A stretch of DNA of 9,315 bases, taken from contig DEPZ01000076.1 of NCBI GenBank assembly GCA_002359025.1, forward strand, positions 1 through 9,315, written 5' to 3'. The position numbers and the translations under genes were made by a program. Within the stretch, counting starts at the first letter, position 1. Every line of letters begins with the position of its first letter. The stretch is from Erysipelotrichaceae bacterium UBA3379. GTDB lineage: Bacteria; Bacillota_I; Bacilli_A; Erysipelotrichales; Coprobacillaceae. A model generated the notes under the pieces. That model was not told the origin of the DNA. It was given only the letters and a program-made list of their open reading frames with translations, and searched no databases. Positions 1 to 5,504 of this stretch are shown here, one piece after another.

Positions 1-153
1 AAAGAAGGTATAGAGCAGGGAAAAGAGAGAACACTGCTTGATAATATTATCAATTTGTCTAAGAACATGAACATTGCATACATACAAGCGATGGAAGCTT
101 TAAATTTATCTAAAGAAGAACAGGAACACTATTTAAAGTTATTAGATGCTTGA
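1..153 (+). CDS. C-terminal end of probable Rpn-family nuclease / PD-(D/E)XK transposase-like protein (partial)
   Basis: An open frame enters from the left edge and reads 50 codons to a TGA at 151-153. The visible protein starts KEGIEQGKERT and ends in a charged helical tail (ALNLSKEEQEHYLKLLDA). The Glu/Gly/Lys-rich 'EGIEQGKE' stretch followed by a short helical C-terminal segment resembles the tails of Rpn-family (recombination-promoting nuclease / putative transposase) proteins, common in gut Firmicutes. The catalytic PD-(D/E)XK core would lie outside the window, so the family call rests only on this tail and is an inference. A strong terminator begins five bases after the stop, so the gene ends its transcription unit. 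It could instead be another protein with a charged C-terminal helix. Confidence 0.5.
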   Translation, partial: KEGIEQGKERTLLDNIINLSKNMNIAYIQAMEALNLSKEEQEHYLKLLDA

Positions 154-158
154 AGACT

Positions 159-195
159 AAAATAAGGAAGTTATTATGCACTTTCTTATTTTGTT
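159..195 (+). terminator. Intrinsic terminator after the partial left-edge gene
   Basis: A 13-bp stem forms between 159-171 (AAAATAAGGAAGT) and 180-192 (ACTTTCTTATTTT) with one G-U pair and an 8-base loop. The A-rich 5' arm and U-rich 3' arm, running on into TTTTGTTGTT, are typical of a rho-independent terminator. It isolates the left-edge gene from the phosphorylase. Confidence 0.8.
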
Positions 196-342
196 GTTAT
201 GATCAATGAGTAGAAAGGCCATAGATTATTCTTTATGTGTTATATAATAGTTTATGATTATTAGGGTTTTATTATTATTGACTTGTAATAGTGAAAATAT
301 AAAAAATGAGTGGGCGAGAAAAATGATATTTGTGTAAAAATA

Positions 343-359
343 ATGAAATATATTTTCAT
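343..359. repeat. Inverted repeat, possible operator (left copy)
   Basis: ATGAAA (343-348) and TTTCAT (354-359) are perfect complements around five bases (TATAT). With the preceding bases the left arm reads TAATGAAA, identical to the right arm of the repeat at 402-424. It lies 21 bases upstream of the TATAAT at 380-385, about where a -35 would be expected. An operator role is inference. Confidence 0.4.
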
Positions 360-401
360 GTCATGTCTTGAAAAGATAGTATAATTATATGAATTGTTTT
401 A

Positions 402-424
402 TTTCCATTAGTGCATTAATGAAA
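402..424. repeat. Inverted repeat, possible operator (right copy)
   Basis: The core CATTAGTGCATTAATG (406-421) is palindromic except for one G/T pair. It is flanked by TTTC on the left and GAAA on the right, so the arms read TTTC-CATTA and TAATGAAA. It sits between the TATAAT hexamers at 380-385 and 434-439, covering the place where the -35 of the latter would fall. That position suits a repressor or activator site for the phosphorylase gene; the regulator is unknown. Confidence 0.45.
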
Positions 425-476
425 TGGGTGGTGTATAATAATATTATAAATAGAGAACAAAGAGAGGGTATAAATA

Positions 477-1778
477 ATGAGAATGGTAGATTTAATTCAA
501 AAGAAAAAAGATGGCTATGAATTAAGTGATGAAGAAATACATTATATTATAGAGGGTTATACAAAAGGGTCAATACCAGATTATCAAATGAGTGCTTGGA
601 TGATGGCTGTATGTTTTCAAGGATTAACACATCAAGAAACAGTAACATTGACTAAAGAAATGATGCATAGTGGTGATGTGATTGATTTGAGTGCTATTAA
701 AGGCATTAAAGTTGATAAACATAGTACGGGAGGAGTAGGAGATAAAACATCTCTTGTTTTAGGGCCTATTGTTGCTGCATGTGGTGTACCAGTTGCGAAA
801 ATGAGTGGAAGAGGATTAGGTCATACTGGAGGGACTTTAGATAAGTTAGAATCTATTCCAGGATTTCATATTTTTTTAAGTGATGAGGATTTTGTACGTC
901 AAGTGAATGATTGTCATTTGGCCATCATTGGTCAGACAGCTAAACTTGTTCCAGCTGATAAGAAAATGTATGCATTGCGTGATGTTACCGCAACGGTATC
1001 ATGCATTCCTTTAATTGCTTCATCTATTATGTCTAAAAAATTAGCGGCAGGTAGTGATGCTATATTGTTAGATGTTAAATATGGTGATGGAGCATTTATG
1101 AAAACAAAAGAAGATGCAAGAAAGCTTGCTAAAACAATGATTGAAATCGGGAAATCATTAGGAAAAGATACACGTGCAACGATATCTAATATGTCTCAGC
1201 CATTAGGAAATGCTATTGGAAATAGCTTAGAAGTTAAAGAAGCTATCAATACATTACGAGGAAATGGACCTGAAGATTTATTAGAATTATGTCTAGAAGC
1301 CGGAAGTCATATGTTGATTCAAGCAAAGAAAACAGATTCATTATTAGAAGCAAGAAAGATGCTAGAAGAAGCTATAAGACAAAGAACTGCTTTAAAAGTT
1401 CTTGCAAAAATGGTAAAAGCACAAAAAGGTGATGATGCTTATATTAATCACCCAGAATTATTTGAAAAAGCTAAAGAAGTGATTCCAGTTTATAGTACCC
1501 AATCAGGATATGTAAAAGATTTGCATGCTTTGAATCTAGGTCTTGTCAGTATGAAACTTGGTGGAGGTCGTCAAAAAACTGATGACAATATTGACCATAG
1601 AGTTGGACTTGTCTTACAAAAGAAAATTGGTGACTATGTACGTAAAGATGATGTTTTGGTCTATGTTCATACAAATACTGGTTTAAGTGAAGAATTAAAA
1701 CAAGAAATATTAGATGCTTATACTTTTCAAGATGAGTATGTAGAAAAACCTACATTAATAGAAGAAGTCATTATATAA
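477..1778 (+). CDS. pdp: Pyrimidine-nucleoside phosphorylase
   Basis: Cleaves uridine, deoxyuridine and thymidine with phosphate to the free base and (deoxy)ribose-1-phosphate in pyrimidine salvage; a soluble cytoplasmic homodimer. The 433 residues match the length I recall for the Bacillus enzyme, beginning MRMVDLI as in that family. Visible signatures are KVDKHSTGGVGDK (78-90, phosphate-binding loop), SGRGLGHTGGT (110-120) and LRDVTATVSCIPLIASSIMSKK (167-188). His82, Arg168, Ser183 and Lys187 fall where substrate-contacting residues of thymidine phosphorylases lie. The order is the usual one: small helical domain, alpha/beta domain, C-terminal domain carrying KLGGGRQKTDDNID. One oddity is LDVKYGDGAFMK near 198-209, with Tyr where relatives I recall have Thr or Val. 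The start at 477 is backed by AGAGAGGG eight bases upstream. No deoxyribose-phosphate genes adjoin it; the next gene has its own likely promoter. Confidence 0.96.
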   Translation: MRMVDLIQKKKDGYELSDEEIHYIIEGYTKGSIPDYQMSAWMMAVCFQGLTHQETVTLTKEMMHSGDVIDLSAIKGIKVDKHSTGGVGDKTSLVLGPIVAACGVPVAKMSGRGLGHTGGTLDKLESIPGFHIFLSDEDFVRQVNDCHLAIIGQTAKLVPADKKMYALRDVTATVSCIPLIASSIMSKKLAAGSDAILLDVKYGDGAFMKTKEDARKLAKTMIEIGKSLGKDTRATISNMSQPLGNAIGNSLEVKEAINTLRGNGPEDLLELCLEAGSHMLIQAKKTDSLLEARKMLEEAIRQRTALKVLAKMVKAQKGDDAYINHPELFEKAKEVIPVYSTQSGYVKDLHALNLGLVSMKLGGGRQKTDDNIDHRVGLVLQKKIGDYVRKDDVLVYVHTNTGLSEELKQEILDAYTFQDEYVEKPTLIEEVII

Positions 1779-1805
1779 AAATATTTTCATAATCTGTCAA
1801 TTTTC

Positions 1806-1834
1806 TTTTCATCAAGACTATATTTTTATATAAT
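1806..1834 (+). promoter_or_regulatory. Putative promoter for the HAD phosphatase
   Basis: TTTTCA (1806-1811) and TATAAT (1829-1834) are 17 bases apart, a good sigma-A-type spacing with a consensus -10 and a weak -35. It lies about 20 bases ahead of the start codon at 1854. No terminator was found after the phosphorylase, so read-through is also possible. Confidence 0.5.
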
Positions 1835-1853
1835 AGAGTACGGGTGAAGTAAA

Positions 1854-2705
1854 ATGGGAAAATATTTATTTTTTGATATTGATGGGACTTTGACTGGAAA
1901 GTCTAAACAAGTGACAGAAAAAACAAAATGGGCAATTCAAGAAGCCAGAAGAAATGGGCATAAAGCTTTTTTATGTACTGGTAGAGCGCCAACAAGTATT
2001 GTTGGTGATATTAAAGAGATGGAATTTGATGGAATGATTTGTAGTGCTGGAGGATTTGTTGTTGTTGATGGTAAGTTTATTTTTGAAAACTTTATTAATC
2101 AATATGTTTTATCAGAAGTTATGACTCTTTTTATCAATAACAAAATATTATTTACTTTAGAAACAAAAGAAGTGATATATCAAACTCCAGGTGTAGATGA
2201 ATTCTTTACACAAAAACATCAAGAAGATTGTAAAGACAATCATGAGTTAATGCGTATCTTTAAACTCAAGAAACAAGGAGAAAAAAGAAAGCCGATTAAA
2301 GACTTTAATATATTAAATACGGGTGCGACAAAAGTATGCTTTATTGCACCAAATAAAGATGATTTCTATAGATGTATACCGTTTTTAGAAGAATTCTTTA
2401 ATATTGTTATATTCTCTAAAGATGAAGATGATTTTATTAATGGAGAAATTATTTTAAAGAACTGTACAAAGGCTGATGGAATATTAAAGGTTATTAACCA
2501 TTTTCATGGAAAAATGCAAGATACTATTGGATTTGGAGATAGTATGAATGATTATCAAATGATACAAGAAGTCAGTACAGGGGTTGTGTATGAAGATGCA
2601 CCTGCCTTGTTAAAAGAACATGCGCAATATTTCTTTACTGATCCAGATCAAGATGGAATATATAAAGTCATGGTAGAATTAGGACTTGTGGAAGAGATGA
2701 AATAA
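1854..2705 (+). CDS. Cof-type HAD-IIB family phosphatase
   Basis: A 283-residue cytoplasmic haloacid-dehalogenase-type hydrolase, the usual length for the Cof subfamily, which dephosphorylates sugar phosphates and other small phosphorylated metabolites using Mg2+. All four motifs are present: motif I FFDIDGTL (nucleophile Asp8, acid/base Asp10), motif II in LCTGR (Thr42), motif III Lys206 in CTKADG, and motif IV GFGDSMND (226-233; Asp229 and Asp233 bind metal). The region between motifs II and III (about 85-195) is the C2-type cap that determines substrate, so the substrate cannot be named. GGGTGA at 1842-1847 lies six bases before the ATG. It follows the phosphorylase by 75 bases; a role on the sugar phosphate released by that enzyme is possible but only guessed from position. 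Its terminator overlaps the stop codon. Confidence 0.92.
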   Translation: MGKYLFFDIDGTLTGKSKQVTEKTKWAIQEARRNGHKAFLCTGRAPTSIVGDIKEMEFDGMICSAGGFVVVDGKFIFENFINQYVLSEVMTLFINNKILFTLETKEVIYQTPGVDEFFTQKHQEDCKDNHELMRIFKLKKQGEKRKPIKDFNILNTGATKVCFIAPNKDDFYRCIPFLEEFFNIVIFSKDEDDFINGEIILKNCTKADGILKVINHFHGKMQDTIGFGDSMNDYQMIQEVSTGVVYEDAPALLKEHAQYFFTDPDQDGIYKVMVELGLVEEMK

Positions 2706-2717
2706 CTCTTCCTTTTT
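2690..2717 (+). terminator. Intrinsic terminator overlapping the HAD phosphatase stop codon
   Basis: GGAAGAG (2690-2696) pairs perfectly with CTCTTCC (2706-2712) around a 9-base loop, followed at once by TTTTT (2713-2717). The TAA stop (2703-2705) is in the loop, so the 5' arm is coding sequence. It separates the phosphatase from the regulator operon. Confidence 0.75.
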
Positions 2718-2766
2718 AGTTATTAGAGAAATAGATATATAGAATTATCTGTTTTCACTTATAAAG

Positions 2767-2794
2767 TTGATTTCTTTTTGGTTTTATTTATGAT
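2767..2794 (+). promoter_or_regulatory. Putative promoter for the RpiR-like regulator operon
   Basis: TTGATT (2767-2772) and TATGAT (2789-2794) are separated by 16 bases. Transcription would begin near 2801, leaving a leader of about 20 bases with the GGGTG ribosome binding site before the ATG at 2822. A start at the upstream ATG (2798) would be incompatible, because that codon lies between the -10 and the expected transcript start. Confidence 0.55.
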
Positions 2795-2807
2795 AAAATG
2801 AAATCAA

Positions 2808-2815
2808 AGAGGGTG
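2808..2815 (+). promoter_or_regulatory. Ribosome binding site fixing the regulator start at 2822
   Basis: AGAGGGTG ends six bases before ATG 2822. The same GGGTGAAG arrangement precedes the HAD phosphatase start. It argues against the upstream in-frame ATG at 2798. Confidence 0.75.
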
Positions 2816-2821
2816 AAGAAC

Positions 2822-3580
2822 ATGGATATCGTGATTTCGAGAATTTTAAAGTATTTGAATGGTTGTTTAGATAATGACCATATGTATCAAATTGGTATGT
2901 TTATTGTACGTCATTATGTAGAAATGGAAGAATATACATTAGAACGATTACAAGAAGAAGGACATTTTACCAAAGAAGAAATATTAGATTTTTGTAAGCA
3001 TTTAGGATTTGATAATTTTGAAGATTTTAAACAAGAGTTAATTGCTGATTATATCTTACGTGTCTCACAGATTCGTGCAAGAATGTTAGGTATGAATATG
3101 GATGATTTAATTAATCAATTAGATAATTCATATGATAAAAAAGAATTAACTCAACAGTTAGAAGAGTTTTGTGAATTGATTTTCCATAAGAATAGAGTCA
3201 TTCTTGTAGGTGCATTATATCCAATGAGTATTGCTGTTGAATTTCAAACAGACTTTATTACATTTGGTAAAGAAGTTATACAATATCATCATTTTGATAA
3301 AGATTTTCAATTCAAGGAAGATGATATTGTTATATTTATGAGTGCAACTGGAAGAACATTAAAAGCTTATTTAAAAGAAAATCAACATCAAAATATTTGT
3401 GATGCTACAATTATATTGTTCACACAAAATGTAAAGTACAAAAATAATAATCATTTAGAAGCTGACTATATCTTACAAGTTCCTGGTAGATTTGATGGCA
3501 TTCAATTCAATTATCAAATTATGCTATTACTAGATATACTCAGAATCTATTATTATCAAAAATATTATATAGAGACATAG
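2822..3580 (+). CDS. MurR/RpiR-family transcriptional regulator with degenerate SIS domain
   Basis: A 252-residue predicted DNA-binding regulator. Residues about 20-75 form an RpiR-type helix-turn-helix (YTLERLQEEGHFTKEEILDFCKHLGF is the likely HTH core), and about 110-240 form a SIS sugar-phosphate-type domain with RVILVGALYPMS (125-136) and IFMSATGRT (171-179). In typical members these positions carry Gly/Ser-rich loops such as GxGxS and S-x-SG-x-T. Here the first reads GALYPMS and the second SATGRT, so the ligand may be unusual or lost. The start at 2822 is preferred: GGGTG (2811-2815) is six bases upstream, whereas the frame-extending ATG at 2798 has no ribosome binding site and overlaps the promoter region. 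The next gene follows after nine bases and is probably co-transcribed. The target sites and ligand are unknown. Confidence 0.82.
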   Translation: MDIVISRILKYLNGCLDNDHMYQIGMFIVRHYVEMEEYTLERLQEEGHFTKEEILDFCKHLGFDNFEDFKQELIADYILRVSQIRARMLGMNMDDLINQLDNSYDKKELTQQLEEFCELIFHKNRVILVGALYPMSIAVEFQTDFITFGKEVIQYHHFDKDFQFKEDDIVIFMSATGRTLKAYLKENQHQNICDATIILFTQNVKYKNNNHLEADYILQVPGRFDGIQFNYQIMLLLDILRIYYYQKYYIET

Positions 3581-3589
3581 GAGAGAAAT

Positions 3590-4267
3590 ATGGAATATGA
3601 AATTATCGGAACACCTATGCCAGTGGTTGTCTGTCACTTAAAACAAGGTGAAGAGATGTTAAGTGATAGTGGAGCTATGGCATGGATGGATCCATGTATG
3701 GAAATGTCTACAACAAGTCATGGTGGACTAGGTAAAGCAGTTGGAAGAATGTTTTCTGGAGAAACAATGTTTTTAAATAAATATCGAGCAAATGCTGATG
3801 GAAAGATTGCTTTTGCTTCATCTTTTCCTGGTGAAATTAGAAAATATGATATTGCGCCTGGAAAAGAAATTATTGTACAAAAATCATCTTTTTTAGCAAG
3901 TGAACTCACAGTCGAAAGAACAACCTATTTAAATAAAAAAGCAATGACAGGAATTTTTGGTGGTGAAGGTTTTATCATGAGTAAACTTTCAGGACAAGGT
4001 GTTGTATTTGTAGAAATAGATGGTTCTACTGTAGAATATGATTTGGCCCCTGGCCAACAAATTGTTGTTGATACGGGTTATGTTGCGGTGATGGATGCAA
4101 CTTGTACAATGAAAACACAATCTGTACCAGGTATGAAAAATAAGGTTTTTGGAGGAGAAGGATTCTTTAATACTGTTATTACAGGACCAGGGCATGTTGT
4201 TTTACAAACAATGCCAATTTCTGCAATTGCTGCAAGTATAAGTCGTTTTATTCCAACCGGAAAATAA
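3590..4267 (+). CDS. AIM24 / TIGR00266 family protein
   Basis: A 225-residue protein of the TIGR00266/AIM24 beta-rich family, found widely in bacteria and related to mitochondrial AIM24; its biochemical role is not established. It has no signal peptide or membrane span, so it is probably cytoplasmic. The sequence is internally repetitive: DIAPGKEIIV (87-96) recurs as DLAPGQQIVV (151-160), and FGGEGF occurs at 123-128 and 187-192, consistent with stacked beta-sandwich repeats. Length and the start MEYEIIGTPMPVVVCHL fit the family. AGGAGAG (3579-3585) overlaps the preceding stop and sits just upstream of the ATG, so translation is probably coupled to the RpiR-like regulator. Pairing with such a regulator hints that its level is controlled by, or feeds into, the regulator's signal; this is inference from context alone. 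Confidence 0.88.
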   Translation: MEYEIIGTPMPVVVCHLKQGEEMLSDSGAMAWMDPCMEMSTTSHGGLGKAVGRMFSGETMFLNKYRANADGKIAFASSFPGEIRKYDIAPGKEIIVQKSSFLASELTVERTTYLNKKAMTGIFGGEGFIMSKLSGQGVVFVEIDGSTVEYDLAPGQQIVVDTGYVAVMDATCTMKTQSVPGMKNKVFGGEGFFNTVITGPGHVVLQTMPISAIAASISRFIPTGK

Positions 4268-4405
4268 AATCAGTGATGTCAATCTGTTTAATCATATGAT
4301 GATTTTGATGGAAATCAGATATCTGATGTATGAAATTCCCCTTTTTAGATTATACAAGATTGATATAAAAGATAGTGTCAATATTGAAGATAATTAAAAA
4401 TTTCA
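4268..4405. other. Intergenic stretch between the AIM24-family gene and the lysine promoter
   Basis: No coding frame is supported here. The stretch contains a 10-bp palindrome ATCATATGAT (4291-4300), a perfect 14-bp palindrome ATCAGATATCTGAT (4314-4327), and a C4T5 run (4338-4346). With the riboswitch leader downstream it makes up a 418-base gap between genes. Confidence 0.5.
4310..4346 (+). terminator. Weak candidate terminator after the AIM24-family gene
   Basis: ATCAG (4314-4318) and CTGAT (4323-4327) form a short hairpin. GGAA (4310-4313) can pair with TTCC (4336-4339) outside it across an 8-base bulge, and CC plus TTTTT follows. The stem is imperfect, so the call is tentative; no better terminator was found for the regulator/AIM24 operon. 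Confidence 0.3.
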
Positions 4406-4434
4406 TTGACAAATAGAGTAAAAATCTGTATTAT
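4406..4434 (+). promoter_or_regulatory. Promoter of the lysine riboswitch-transporter operon
   Basis: A consensus -35 TTGACA (4406-4411) and -10 TATTAT (4429-4434) are exactly 17 bases apart. The transcript would begin near 4441, about ten bases before the riboswitch P1 helix. It is the best-looking promoter in the window. Confidence 0.8.
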
Positions 4435-4451
4435 AAGTACGGAAATAAAAG

Positions 4452-4614
4452 TTTATAGAGGAAGCAATGCATCAGAGTATGACTTGGAGCTGGCAAGCAA
4501 TGAAGGGTCAGAAAGGTAATCATTGCCGAAAGAGGTCGCTTGGCGAAGAGGTCTCTTGGGGTTATGGGAAATACCTATAACACTCCTTCACAAATGTGAA
4601 GAGGAGCTATTGAT
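4452..4614 (+). ncRNA. Lysine riboswitch (L-box) aptamer
   Basis: The leader aligns by eye with known lysine aptamers, including AGAGTAT, AGAAAGGT, GCCGAA and TTGGGGTTATGGGAAATACC. Helices traced by hand: P1 4452-4459 with 4607-4614; P2 GCAATG (4464-4469) with CATTGC (4521-4526); P2a TGACTT (4480-4485) with GGGTCA (4505-4510); P3 AAGAG (4530-4534) with CTCTT (4553-4557); P4 8 bp, 4561-4568 with 4574-4581; P5 CTTCAC (4586-4591) with GTGAAG (4596-4601). Loop L2 CAAGC (4494-4498) can pair with L3 GCTTG (4538-4542), the loop-loop contact characteristic of this class. It is followed by a terminator and the ABC transporter genes. Lysine binding should stabilise P1 and switch the transporter off. 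Confidence 0.93.
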
Positions 4615-4640
4615 ATGATTATTCAAGTCGTGTTAATAGC
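4606..4640 (+). promoter_or_regulatory. Antiterminator pairing of the lysine riboswitch
   Basis: GCTATTGA (4606-4613) can pair with TTAATAGC (4633-4640), 8 bp with one G-U pair. The left arm is the 3' strand of aptamer helix P1, and the right arm covers the terminator loop and first base of its 3' arm. The structure traps the terminator's 5' arm in its loop, so P1 plus terminator and antiterminator are mutually exclusive. This is a prediction from pairing alone. Confidence 0.6.
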
Positions 4641-4655
4641 ACGACTTTTGTTTTT
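4625..4655 (+). terminator. Riboswitch-controlled intrinsic terminator
   Basis: AAGTCGTG (4625-4632) pairs perfectly with CACGACTT (4640-4647) around a 7-base loop, followed by TTGTTTTT. It stands between the lysine aptamer and the binding-protein start codon, so it is the expression platform: it should form when lysine is bound. Confidence 0.88.
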
Positions 4656-4685
4656 ATAAAATATAATGATGAGAGGGTAAAGAAA

Positions 4686-5501
4686 ATGAAAAAAATAGGG
4701 AAAATTTTATTAGCTATGTTTTTAGCAGCAACATTAGTAGGTTGTGGAACAGGTTCTAGTGAAGATACTTTTGTTGTAGGAATGGAATGCGGTTATGCAC
4801 CATTTAATTATCAAATATCTAATGCAACTGATACATCAGTATCACTTGGTGGTGCAGGGAATGTAGATGGTTATGATGTGCAAATTGCAAAATTAATTGC
4901 TGAAAAATTAGGAAAGAAATTAGAAATCAAAAAGATTTCTTGGGATGGTTTAATGGTTGCTTTAGAAGCTGGAGAAATTGATGCGATTATTGCTGGTATG
5001 ACAGCTAATGAAACAAGAGAAGAAGGTGCTGATTTTACTTCACCATATTATGATAGTGAAGGCATGATCATGATTGTAAGAAAAGATAGTGAAGAAGCAA
5101 AATATACAGATATTCAACAATTCACTGGTAAAAATATTGTTGGTCAAAAAGGTACAAACTATGATGATGTTATTGATCAAATCAAAGGTGTCAATCACGT
5201 CACTCCTAAAGCAACATATCCAGAAATGGTTGTTGCATTACAACAAGGAGATGTAGATGGTATTACTGCAGAAATGGCAGTTGCAAAAGGTGTTGTAGAT
5301 GCAAATAAAGATTTAGCTATTGTTCAATTTGATGAAGGAAAAGGATTTGAAGCAGATACAACAGTGTCTATTGGGTTAAAAGAAGGAACAAGAGGAACTG
5401 AATTCTTTAATCAAGTAGAAGATGCATTAAGCAGTATTGGTAAAGAACAAAGACAAGAATTAATGAGTCAAGCTGTTAATAATCAGCCTACTGAGGAGTA
5501 A
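4686..5501 (+). CDS. ABC transporter substrate-binding lipoprotein, probably for lysine
   Basis: A 271-residue extracellular solute-binding protein of the polar amino-acid (family 3) type. The N-terminus is a lipoprotein signal, MKKIGKILLAMFLAATLVGC, with lipobox LVGC and lipidation at Cys20, then a Gly/Ser linker; it should be tethered outside the membrane. The mature part has two lobes: GYAPFNY (36-42), GYDVQIAKLIAEKLG (62-76), GMTANETREEGADFTSPYY (104-122) and GDVDGITAEMAV (188-199). Arg111 is in the position that grips the ligand's carboxylate in the family; Glu196 stands where many relatives have the Asp that binds the alpha-amino group. Lysine is assigned from the riboswitch, not from binding residues; arginine or ornithine remain possible. 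AGAGGG lies eight bases before the ATG. The permease follows after three bases. Confidence 0.92.
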   Translation: MKKIGKILLAMFLAATLVGCGTGSSEDTFVVGMECGYAPFNYQISNATDTSVSLGGAGNVDGYDVQIAKLIAEKLGKKLEIKKISWDGLMVALEAGEIDAIIAGMTANETREEGADFTSPYYDSEGMIMIVRKDSEEAKYTDIQQFTGKNIVGQKGTNYDDVIDQIKGVNHVTPKATYPEMVVALQQGDVDGITAEMAVAKGVVDANKDLAIVQFDEGKGFEADTTVSIGLKEGTRGTEFFNQVEDALSSIGKEQRQELMSQAVNNQPTEE

Positions 5502-5504
5502 AAT

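Larger units (their letters stand above)
196..476 (+). promoter_or_regulatory. Intergenic regulatory region upstream of the nucleoside phosphorylase
   Basis: This 281-base AT-rich stretch holds no supportable gene; the ATGs in it open frames of only a few codons. It holds three TATAAT hexamers (243-248, 380-385, 434-439), the last two near the gene, but none has a good -35 at the usual distance, so the start site is not determined. The hexamer at 434-439 would leave a leader of about 30 bases. Two inverted repeats (343-359 and 402-424) lie among these elements and are listed separately. The phosphorylase ribosome binding site AGAGAGGG is at 461-468, eight bases before its ATG. Confidence 0.5.

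Noticed and set aside
278..283. TTGACT as a -35 element for the phosphorylase
   Set aside because: No -10 is present 15-19 bases downstream; the sequence there is a run of A.
2701..2724. AATAACT/AGTTATT hairpin as the HAD gene terminator
   Set aside because: It is not followed by a T tract and competes with the better GGAAGAG/CTCTTCC hairpin that is.
3718..4195. Minus-strand open frames of 63 and 68 codons opposite the AIM24-family gene
   Set aside because: They are antisense to a well-supported gene, have no ribosome binding site or recognisable motif, and read as complement-strand artefacts.
4330..4406. ATGAAATT (4330-4337) and AATTTCAT (4399-4406) as a distant inverted repeat around the lysine promoter
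   Set aside because: Eight-base AT-rich matches 61 bases apart are expected by chance in DNA of this composition.
4441..4640. T-box or other amino-acid leader instead of a lysine riboswitch
   Set aside because: No T-box bulge sequence is present, whereas the lysine aptamer's conserved blocks, helix order and loop-loop contact are all found.
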